Assembly: GCF_026151205.1 (NCBI RefSeq)
Contig: NC_087072.1
Coordinates: 3,679,375 to 3,739,374 of the forward strand
From: Bolinopsis microptera
Taxonomy: Eukaryota; Ctenophora; Tentaculata; Lobata; Bolinopsidae
Length of the DNA: 60,000 bases
Direction: 5' to 3'
Both the position numbers and the translations under genes were made by a program. Below the pieces are notes generated by a model. The model saw nothing but the letters and a program-made list of their open reading frames with translations. It made no database searches and was not told where the DNA came from. Positions 22,201 to 34,200 of this stretch are shown here, in pieces (within the stretch, counting starts at the first letter, position 1; every line of letters starts with the position of its first letter).

Positions 22201-25200
22201 TAACCCTAGGTAGCTGGATTGAGTGAGCTTTCCGGGTGTGGTAACCCTAGTCAACCCTAGCTAGAATGGGAATGTATATTCTCAAAATATTTGCTGTATA
22301 GTTCCAGGTTATATAGGATATGTGCAGGAAGTGTGGCCTTGAAATTTATACTAGGTAGCTGGATTGAGTGAGCTTTCCGGGTGTAGTAACCCTAGTCAAC
22401 CCTAGCTAGAATGGGAAAGTATATTCTCAAAATATTTGCTGTATAGTTCCGGGTTATATAGGATATGTGCAGGAAGTGTGGCCTTGAAATTTATACTAGG
22501 TAGCTGGATTGAGTGAGCTGTCCGGGTGTAGTAACCCTAGCAAACTTTAGCTGTGTGCAATTATATTCCTAATAATGTCTGTGCTGTGCTCTAGATAAGT
22601 AAAATAGTTTCACTTGAAGATATGACTGGCAGTCTGACAAGCCAATCAGGAAGACTAGTCGATATTTTTTCACTCTGGCCCCGGAACTAATTACATGAGG
22701 ACATGACCGGTAGTCTGACAAGCCGATCGGGATATCAATTAACACTTCAATTAACATCCGTGCAGGGTGTTAATTGATACTGGATATTCGGTGCTGATAG
22801 AGGATGTGATCGTTATATAAACCAAAAATTTTGCAGTTGACATTATCTATTTGCTTATTTGATTGAATTCGCTGCTTGAATTATCAAATCTTGAAACAAC
22901 CGATTGTCAGATTATTTCCCCTTTGGTCGCTATGACAAAGAGCCCTTGTCATTTCGGTCCTTCTACGGACTTTAAGTTCAGTGGTGAATATGATTCAGCC
23001 CTTGCGGAGGTTTCCAAGTCTATTTGGCGTGCTCGGGATAACTATCCTATTAAAGCACTTTTGACTGTGACTGCCTCGAATGGTATCCGCTATGTGTCCA
23101 GTCCCTTGTACGTTCATCAGTTTAAACAGGAGATGATTGATCTTACCTTGAGGAGTAGTATTGATGCTCAACTGGAGCTTGCCGTGATGGATGCGGCATG
23201 TGTAGGCGTGTTCGATAGAATAGATACTACCTCTTATTATTTAAACCTCAGACAGATAAGGGATCCAGGTCATCAGTGCCCGGTGTGTCAGAAATGGTAT
23301 GTACGGAATTTTAAGAGACATGTGGAAGCATGTGGTAAGGGTAAGTGGTGTACAGTTTGCCTTACTCATCCTGATGATTTGGTGACTCATCGTTTGGTAT
23401 GTGAGGGGGATCTTTTCCCATGTCGGGTATGTAGTTTGTTTTTCCAGAGTCGGGAGCTTAGATTGGAGCATGAGACGATCTGCAGAAGACCTGATAGTAG
23501 CGCGACAGCCAGGAACGTGAGACCTAGAGTGGAGACAAGTGGGACAGCTGAAGAGAGTTCCTTGGGAAACCAGACGGTAACCAGTATCACGGCCATAGAT
23601 GGATTATTTCGTACGGAATATTTTAACTGATAAATTAATTCCGCCGGAATAATTAAAGGTAATTGTGAACATTTTAAAAATCGCACGGAATATTTTAACT
23701 GATAAATTAATTCCGCCGGAATATTTTATCTGATAAATTAATTCCGCCGGAATATTTTAACTGATAAATTAATTCCGCCGGAATATTTTATCTGATAAAT
23801 TAATTCCGCCGGAATATTTTATCTGATAAATTAATTCCGTCGGAATAAACAAAGGTAAATACGATCAGTTAAGAATATTTTATCTAATAAATTATTTCCA
23901 CAGGAAAAATTAAAGGCAATTGTGAACATTTTAAAATCGCAGAGAATAAAATATAAACAAATTAAAAGTTAAACTGATGCAGTTTTTAAACAAATAAGTT
24001 AATCAACAATCATAAAGCATAACATCTTAAAACTTAAACAAATTCAATATCAAGGAGCTTTGAAGAAATCGTTTCCCAGATTGACTGATATTATTGAATA
24101 TAATCATGGAACTGGTATAAAGTTCAATTTGGAATTGAAAGTAAACCTCAGCAAGATGGTCACCGGAGACATCGTAGCTAAAACGTTTGATAGCGAGATG
24201 ATACCATTAGAGATGGGAGTGGATAATATTTTATCTAATAAATTATTTCCACAGGAATAATTAAAGGCAATTGTGAACCTTTTAAAAATCGCTCGGAATA
24301 TTTTAACTGATAAATTAATTCCGCCGGAATAAATAAAGGTAAATGCGAATAGTTGAGAATACTTTATCTAATAAATTAATTCCACAGGAATAATTAAAGG
24401 CAATTGTGAACATTTTAAAAATCGCACGGACTATTTTATCTGACAAATTAATTCCGCCAGAATATTTTATTTGATAAATTAATTCCGCCGGAATATTTTA
24501 TCTGATAAATTAATTCCGCCGGAATATTTTATTTGATAAATTAATTCCGCCGGAATATTTTATCTGATAAATTAATTCCGCCGGAATTAATAAAGGAAAA
24601 TGCGAATAGTTAAGATTATCGCTAATCCAAATTGTGTTATTTGCAAATGTAAACTTATTAAAGATAAACATCTCGATCACTGTCACTACACTGTAAAGTT
24701 TTAGGTTACACTCATCCACCATGCAACCTAGAACGTCAAACACCAAAGTATTTACCCATTTTCTTTCACAATCTTAAAGGATACGACTCACACATGGTTA
24801 TTGGAGGTATTGCAGATCGTGTTGATGATCCTAGGGATATCTATGTTATCGCCAAGGCTATGGAAACATATACAGCTTTCAGCACTAAAAAGTTCAGATT
24901 CATTGACTCATGTGCTCACCTCAACTCCTCTCTAGAGAAACTTGTGTCTAATCTTCATTCGTCAGGACCTGTCGAAGACTTCCTTCAGCAGAAGTTTGGT
25001 TCTGTGGAGCCTGAGAAACTGGAGCTTCTTCTTCGCAAAGGGGTGTACTCATACTCCTACTTCAAGACCTTCGAGACCCTTGAGGAGTCTGAACCTACTC
25101 CTATTACGGCTTTCTTCAATTACCTGAACGATGAACCCTGCTCGGATGAGGACTATGCTCATGTGCAGAAAGTCTGGGAGGTGTTTGGTTTGGAGAGTCT

Positions 25201-28200
25201 CGAGGATCTGGTATATCTCTACATAGCCTCTGATGTCCTACTCCTCGACTCAGTGCTACAACAGTATAGGACAGAGTGTATAAATTCTTATGATCTTGAT
25301 CCTGTTCATTATTACACTGCACCAGGTCTAACATGAGATGCAGGATTAAAGTATACTGAGGTAGAGCTAGAATGATTGGATGATCAGGAAATGTATAATT
25401 TTATCGAGCAGGCTATCCGTGGTGGCATTAGCAACATTACTCATCGCTATGCTAAGGCTAACAATCATAATCTTCCAGACTTTGATCCTTCTAAACCTGA
25501 AAGCTACTTTTCCTATATAGACGCAAACAACGTGTACGGATGGGATATGTGTCATGAGAAGCTTCCTATATCGGGCTTCAAGTGGCAGAAACCGGGTAAA
25601 CTTCTCACCATCGACGACATCATGGCTTGGGATCCGAATGGTGACGTGGCTTACTTTTTCAAGTGTAATACAGATATGAAACCCGAGGATCACGAAAAAA
25701 TTCAACGATCTACCTCTATTCCCTGAATCTCTGGTGGTACAGGATAGTATGGTATCAAATGCAACTCGTAAGGCAATGGAGAGGAGAGGGGGGTAAACTC
25801 CGTTGATCCTTCTAAGAAGCTTGCTCCAAACCTCTTTCCTAAGATTAAGCATAAGATTCATGTACGTAGCAGCATTGCAGTATTACATTTCAATCAGCGA
25901 TGTTTCTACCAAGATTCATAGAGTTATAGAATTTAAGCGGTCTGATTGGTTAAGGAAGTACATTGCATTTAACGCCAAAAAACGACAGGAGTCTACTTCA
26001 GAGTTTGGTAAAGCTTTCTTCAAACTACTGAACAATGCTTTCTTCGGGAAGAGTATGGAGTCGGTGAGACTTAGAGTGAACATCAGACTGATACGGAACG
26101 GCAGGCAACATCGCTTTCAGACTAGTAAACCTGGATTCAAGAGGTTTTGCATTTTCTCTGATAAACTGGTTGGACTAGAACTTGTAAAGCCTGTTATCGT
26201 GTTAGATAAGCCGATTTATTTAGGAGCAGCTATTTTAAACTTGTCAAAATTGTTAATGTATAGATTCTGGTACGATGCCCTCAAGGTTAAATATAGTAAC
26301 ATTAAATTATGTATTACGGATACAGATAGTTTCTTATATTGGGTTGAAACTGCCGATCTGAATAAAGACTATCAGGATATGGCCAGTCATTTCGGCACTA
26401 GTATTTACCCTACTGAGCACCCCCTATTTGATTTAACTAACAAGGCAGTACCGGGGCTTAGTGAAAGATGAATTTGCGGGTAAGTTTGCCTCTGAGTTTT
26501 TTGGATTAAGAAGTAAATTATATAACTGTAAAGATCATGAAGCTGATGGTAAGATGGCCACAGCAGGGTTAAACATAAAGTAGCTAGGCGTCACTTATTA
26601 CATGAGAAATATAAAAGTGTTTTGTTCGGTGGAGAGGAAGTGAGGGTTAACCAAACCGCACTAAGAAGTTAAAATCATACAATGTATACTATTAAGCAGA
26701 GGAAAGGTACACTTTCTGCCATTGATAATAAGAGATATATTTTACCAGACTTAGTCACCACTAGAGCTTTAAGACATTGCCTTAACCAGCCTGAACTAGA
26801 CTGTGACATTGATTTTGTTTAAGTTTTAAGATGTTATGCTTTGTGATTGTTGATTAACTTATTTGTTTGTTTTTTAAATTGTAAAATTTCATAATTTTAT
26901 TAGATTGTATATCATTTCAGCTTTATTTATATGATTTTTAAATTGCATCAGTTTAACTTTTAATTTGTTTATATTTTATTCTCTGCGATTTTGATATGTT
27001 CACAATTGCCTTGAATTATTCCTATGGAATTAATTTGTTAGATTAAATATTCTCAACTATTCGCATTTACCTAAGTTATTTATTCCGGCGGAATTAATCT
27101 ATCAGATAAAATATTCCGGCGGAATTAATTTATCAGATAAAATATTCCGGCGGAATTAATTTATCAGAAAAAATATTCCGGCGGAATTAATTTATCAGAT
27201 AAAATATTCCGTGCGATTTTCAAAATGTTCACAAATACCTTTAATTATTCCTGTGGAATTAATTTATTAGATAAAATATTTTCAACTATTCGCATTTACC
27301 TTTATTTCTTCCGGCGGAATTAATTTATCAGATAAAATATTCCGTGCGATTTTTTAAATGATCACAATTGCCTTTAATTATTCCTGTAGAATTAATTTAT
27401 TAGATAAAATATTTTCAACTATTCACATTTACCTTTAATTATTCCCGTGAAATTTATTTAACTTATTTCGAGATTTTACTTTAGATTATTTGCATAAGGG
27501 AGTTAACTAGGAAATTTCCAAACTGTTTCTTTTAAAAACGGTTCTAGACATTGTTGTTTTATTGTATAACAAGAAATACAAATTTTAAGATAATTGAAAA
27601 TCAAAATATATAACATCATAAATATTAACGGCAACTAAAAAATATCACATATCAGTCTCTAGTACATTGTGTATAAAGTTGACAATGTTCCACAACTTTG
27701 CCAGGCTGCAATAACGGGGTTATGTGAGATGCCACACCATGCTGTCGGGAGCTGTTTGGGGAAAGCGTGGCAGGAGATCTCCTGGATGTCATAAATGTCC
27801 GCATAGGGAAGGATCGTTGATAGGAATTTGTATGCGAACGTGTCCTGCGCAAAATATCTTATAGTTTGCCAGGGAGTAAATGATGCCAATGTGAGAGTAG
27901 TAGTCTAGAGAACCATCTACTAAAAGCGATCTCACTCTAGTTCAGAATAGGATGGGAACATAGCTGGAAGAGAGACAAAACGCTTACGTACGGGAGCCAA
28001 ATCCCAGACAGATAAGTGACGAAGTAGCACATATTGGAAAAAGTTAAATAGACTTCAGAATAGGAAATTTAACGAGAGGGAAAAGTTTTATGAAAAAACA
28101 GTTTGACATGTTTTCAAAAATAGAGGAACAGCTTAATGAATCGACCGATGATGGAGATGTAGCCATGACCAAAATAAATCAGGCAGTTATCAACAGTGTA

Positions 28201-31200
28201 ACTATCACTCAGTTTAATGAGATTAGGACTCTGATTGAAGATGGAAAACTTTCAAGGATACTTTCCAACAGAAAACATATTGATGATTTACGGCGTCTAT
28301 TTCTAGAATTAACTTATGGGGTTATTCCAATCACACAACCTCAACGCATAGCTTTATCAGAGGATGAACGCACTATGGTTAAGTCACTTGTAAATAAAGT
28401 TAGGATTTATATAAAACGAAACAAATTAAGTTTCTTGCATTTATTTGACATTATCAATGATTCTTTGTGGAATAGTTGAGAATTTATATTACACGAAACA
28501 AATCAAGTTTCTTGCATTTATTTGACATTATCAATGATCTTTGTGGAATAGTTGAGAATATTTTATCTAATAAATTAATTCTACAGGAATAATTAAAGGC
28601 AATTGTGATCATTTTTAAAAATCGCACGGAATATTTTATCTGATAAATTAATTCCACAGGAATAAATAAAGGTAAATACGAATAGTTGAGAATATTTAAT
28701 CTAATAAAGTAATTCCACAGGAATAATTAAAAGCAATTGTGAACATTTCAAAATCGCAGAGAATAAAATATAAACAAATTAAAGGATAAACTGATGCAGT
28801 TTAAAAATCTTATAAATAAAGCTGAAATGATATACAATGTAATAAAATTATGAAATTTTACAATTAAAAAACAAACAAATAAGTTAATCAACAATCACAA
28901 AGCATAACATCTTAAAACTTAAACAAAATCAATATCACAGTCTAGTTCAGGCTGGTTAAGGCAATGTCCTAAAGCTCTAGTGGTGACTAAGTCTGGTAAA
29001 ATATATCTCTTATTATCAATGGCAGAAAGTGTACCTTTCCTCTGCTTAATAGTATACATTGTATGATTTTAACTTCTTAGTGCGGTTTGGTTAACCCTCA
29101 CTTCCTCTCCACCGAACAAAACACTTTTATATTTCTCATGTAATAAGTGACGTCTAGCTACTCTATATTTAACCCCCCTGCTGCGGCCATCATACCATCA
29201 GCTTCATGAACTTTACAGCTATATAATTTACTTCTTAATCCTACAAACTCAGAGGCAAATTTACCTGCAAATTCATCTTTCATTAAACGCGGTACTGTCT
29301 TGTTAGTTAAATCAAATAGAGGGTGATCAGTAGGGTAACTACTAATGTCAAAATGAGTGGCCATATCCTGATAGTCTTTATGCAGATTGGCAGTTTCAAC
29401 CCAATATAAGAAACCATCTGTATCCGTAAAACATAGATTAATGCTACTATATTTAACCTTGAGGACATCGTACCAGAACCTATACATTAACAATTTGGTC
29501 AAGTCTAAATAGCTGCTCCTAAATAAATCGGTTTATCTAACACGATAACAGGCTTAACAAGTTCTAGTCCAACCAGTTTATCAGAGAAAATGCAAATCCT
29601 CTTGATTCAAGGTTTACCTAGTCTGAAAGCGATGTTGCCTACCGTTCCGTATCAGTCTGATGTTCACTCTAAGCCTCACCGACTCCATACTCTTCCCGAA
29701 GAGAGCATTGTTCAGAAGTTTGAAGAAAGCTTCACCAAACTTTTCTCTCTCGTTAAATTTCCTATTCTGAAGTCTATTTAACTTTTTCCAATATGTGCTA
29801 CTTCGTCACTTATCTGTCTGGGATTTGGCTCCCGTACGTAAGCGTTTTGTCTCTCTTCCAGCTATGTTCCCATCCTATTCTGAACTAGAGTGAGATCGCT
29901 TTTAGTAGATGGTTCTCTAGACTACTACTCTCACATTGGCATCATTTACTCCCTGGCAAACTATAAGATATTTTGCGCAGGGACACGTCGCCTACAAGTT
30001 CCTATCAACGATCCTTCCATACGCGGACATTTATGACATCCAGGACATCTCCAACCACACTTTCCCCAAACAGCTCCCGACAGCATGGTGTGGCATCTCA
30101 CATAACCCTCGTTATTGCAGCCTGGCAAAGTTGTGGAACATTGTCAACTTTATACACAATGTACTAGAGACTGAAATGTGATATTTTTTAGTTGCCGTTA
30201 ATATTTATGATGTTATATATTTTGATTTTCAATTATCTTAAAATTTGTATTTCTTGTTATACAATAAAAACAACAATGTCTAGAACCGTTTTTAAAAGAA
30301 ACAGTTGGAAATTTCCTAGTTAACTCCCTTATGCAAATAATCTAAAGTAAAATCTCAAAATAAGTTATCTCGGATTAATTAAAGGTAAATGCGAGTAGTT
30401 GAGCATATTTTATCTAATAAATTAATTCCGCTGGAATAATTAAAGGCAATTGTGATCATTTAAAAAATCGCACGGAATATTTTATCTGATAAATTAATTC
30501 CGCCGGAAGAAATAAAGGTAAATGCGAATAGTTTGAAAATATTTTATCTAATAAATTAATTCCACAGGAATAATTAAAGGTATTTGTGAACATTTTGAAA
30601 ATCGCACGGAATATTTTATCTGATAAATTAATTCCGCCGGAATATTTTTTCTGATAAATTAATTCCGCCGGAATATTTTATCTGATAAATTAATTCCGCC
30701 GGAATATTTTATCTGATAGATTAATTCCGCCGGAATAAATAACTTAGGTAAATGCGAATAGTTGAGAATATTTAATCTAACAAATTAATTCCATAGGAAT
30801 AATTCAAGGCAATTGTGAACATATCAAAATCGCAGAGAATAAAAATATAAACAAATTAAAAGTTAAACTGATGCAATTAAAAATCATATAAATAAAGCTG
30901 AAATGATATACAATCTAATAAAATTATGAAATTTTACAATTTAAAAAACAAACAAATAAGTTAATCAACAATCACAAAGCATAACATCTTAAAACTTAAA
31001 CAAATCAATGTCACAGTCTAGTTCAGGCTGGTTAAGGCAATGTCTTAAAGCTCTAGTGGTGACTAAGTCTGGTAAAATATATCTCTTATTATCAATGGCA
31101 GAAAGTGTACCTTTCCTCTGCTTAATAGTATACATTGTATGATTTTAACTTCTTAGTGCGGTTTGGTTAACCCTCACTTCCTCTCCACCGAACAAAACAC

Positions 31201-34200
31201 TTTTATATTTCTCATGTAATAAGTGACGCCTAGCTACTTTATGTTTAACCCCTGCTGTGGCCATCTTACCATCAGCTTCATGATCTTACAGTTATATAAT
31301 TTACTTCTTAATCCAAAAAACTCAGAGGCAAACTTACCCGCAAATTCATCTTTCACTAAGCCCGGTACTGCCTTGTTAGTTAAATCAAATAGGGGTGCTC
31401 AGTAGGGTAAATACTAGTGCCGAAAGACTGGCCATATCCTGATAGTCTTTATTCAGATCGGCAGTTTCAACCCAATATAAGAAACTATCTGTATCCGTAA
31501 TACATAATTAATGTTACTATATTTAACCTTGAGGGCATCGTACCAGAATCTATACATTAACAATTTTGACAAGTTTAAAATAGCTGCTCCTAAATAAATC
31601 GGCTTATCTAACACGATAACAGGCTTACAAGTTCTAGTCCAACCAGTTTATCAGAGAAAATGCAAAACCTCTTGAATCCAGGTTTACTAGTCTGAAAGCG
31701 ATGTTGCCTGCCGTTCCGTATCAGTCTGATGTTCACTCTAAGTCTCACCGACTCCATACTCTTCCCGAAGAAAGCATTGTTCAGTAGTTTGAAGAAAGCT
31801 TACCAAACTCTGAAGTAGACTCCTGTCGTTTTTTGGCGTTAAATGCAATGTACTTCCTTAACCAATCAGACCGCTTAAATTCTATAACTCTATGAATCTT
31901 GGTAGAAACATCGCTGATTGAAATGTAATACTGCAATGCTGCTACGTACATGAATCTTATGCTTAATCTTAGGAAAGAGGTTTGGAGCAAGCTTCTTAGA
32001 AGGATCAACGGAGTTTACCCCCTCTCCTCTCCATTGCCTTACGAGTTGCATTTGATACCATACTATCCTGTACCACCAGAGATTCAGGGAATAGAGGTAG
32101 ATCGTTGAATTTTTTCGTGATCCTCGGGTTTCATATCTGTATTACACTTGAAAAAGTAAGCCACGTCACCATTCGGATCCCAAGCCATGATGTCGTCGAT
32201 GGTGAGAAGTTTACCCGGTTTCTGCCACTTGAAGCCCGATATAGGAAGCTTCTCATGACACCTATCCCATCCGTACACGTTGTTTTGCGTCTATATAGGA
32301 AAAGTAGCTTCAGGTTTAGAAAGGATCAAAGTCTGGAAGATTATGATTGTTAGCCTTAGCATAGCGATGAGTAATGTTGCTAATGCCACCACGGATAGCC
32401 TGCTCGATAAAATTATACATTTCCTGATCATCCAATCATTCTAGCTCTACCTCAGTATATACTTTAATCCTGCATCTCATGTTAGACCTGGTGCAGTGTA
32501 ATAATGAACAGGAAGCAAGATCATAAGAATTTATACACTCTGTCCTATACTGTTGTAGCACTGAGTCGAGGAGTAGGACATCAGAGGCAATGTAGAGATA
32601 TACCAGATCCTCGAGACTCTCCAAACCAAACACCTCCCAGACTTTCTGCACATGACATAGTCCTCATCCGAGCAGGGTTCATCGTTCAGGTAATTGAAGA
32701 AAGCCGTAATAGGAGTAGGGTTCAGACTCCTCAAGGGTCTCGAAGGTCTTGAAGTAGGAGTAGAGTACACCCCTTTGCGAAGAAGAAGCTCCAGTTTCTC
32801 AGCTCCACAGAACCAAACTTCTGCTGAAGGAGTCTTCGACAGGTCCTGACGAATGAAGATTAGACACAAGTTTCTCTAGAGAGGAGTTGAGGTGAGCACA
32901 TGAGTCAATGAATCTGAACTTTTTAGTGCTGAAAGCTGTATATGTTTCCATAGCCTTGGCGATAACATAGATATCCCTAGGATCATCAACACGATCTGCA
33001 ATACCTCCAATAACCATGTTGAGTCGTATCCTTTAAGATTGTGAAAGAAAATGGGTAAATACTTTGGTGTTTGACGTTCTAGGTTGCATGGTGGATGAGT
33101 GTAACCTAAAACTTTACAGTGTAGTGACAGTGATCGAGATGTTTATCTTTAATAAGTTTACATTTGCAAATAACACAATTTGGATTAGCGATAATCTTAA
33201 CTATTCGCATTTTCCTTTATTAATTCCGGCGGAATTAATTTATCAGATAAAATATTCCGGCGGAATTAATTTATCAAATAAAATATTCCGGCGGAATTAA
33301 TTTATCAGATAAAATATTCCGGCGGAATTAATTTATCAAATAAAATATTCTGGCGGAATTAATTTGTCAGATAAAATATTCCGTGCGATTTTTAAAAATG
33401 TTCACAATTGCCTTTAATTATTCCTGTGGAATTAATTTATTAGATAAAGTATTCTCAACTATTCGCATTTACCTTTATTTATTCCGGCGGAATTAATTTA
33501 TCAGTTAAAATATTCCGAGCGATTTTTAAAAGGTTCACAATTGCCTTTAATTATTCCTGTGGAAATAATTTATTAGATAAAATATTATCCACTCCCATCT
33601 CTAATGGTATCATCTCGCTATCAAACGTTTTAGCTACGATGTCTCCGGTGACCATCTTGCTGAGGTTTACTTTCAATTCCAAATTGAACTTTATACCAGT
33701 TCCATGATTATATTCAATAATATCAGTCAATCTGGGAAACGATTTCTTCAAAGCTCCTTGATATTGAATTTGTTTAAGTTTTAAGATGTTATGCTTTATG
33801 ATTGTTGATTAACTTATTTGTTTAAAAACTGCATCAGTTTAACTTTTAATTTGTTTATATTTTATTCTCTGCGATTTTAAAATGTTCACAATTGCCTTTA
33901 ATTTTTCCTGTGGAAATAATTTATTAGATAAAATATTCTTAACTGATCGTATTTACCTTTGTTTATTCCGACGGAATTAATTTATCAGATAAAATATTCC
34001 GGCGGAATTAATTTATCAGATAAAATATTCCGGCGGAATTAATTTATCAGTTAAAATATTCCGGCGGAATTAATTTATCAGATAAAATATTCCGGCGGAA
34101 TTAATTTATCAGTTAAAATATTCCGTGCGATTTTTAAAATGTTCACAATTGCCTTTAATTATTCCGGCGGAATTTAATTTATCAGTTAAAATATTCCGTA

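Larger units (their letters stand above)
20743..28079 (+). repeat. Left arm of the palindrome
   Basis: Runs from the terminal sequence to the point (AACGAGAGGGAAAAG) where identity with the right arm ends. Genes in this arm read toward the centre. The mirror sum of coordinates is 59069 at the tips but 57810 at the zinc-finger gene, showing about 1.26 kb of extra sequence in the outer part of the right arm. Confidence 0.85.

Noticed and set aside
22863-22931. TTG at 22863 as the start of the zinc-finger gene
   Set aside because: TTG initiation is not expected in an animal; ATG 22932 or an upstream exon is more likely.
25334-25375. Two in-frame TGA codons in the polymerase, the first at a place where relatives often have Trp, suggesting TGA=Trp recoding
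   Set aside because: Host genes in the window use TGG for Trp and end in TGA or TAA as usual, and the same polymerase also has true frameshifts. Ordinary decay (TGG to TGA) explains it.
23631-34200. Regular 31-bp repeats as a CRISPR array
   Set aside because: Eukaryotic context, head-to-tail repeats without unique spacers, no cas genes.
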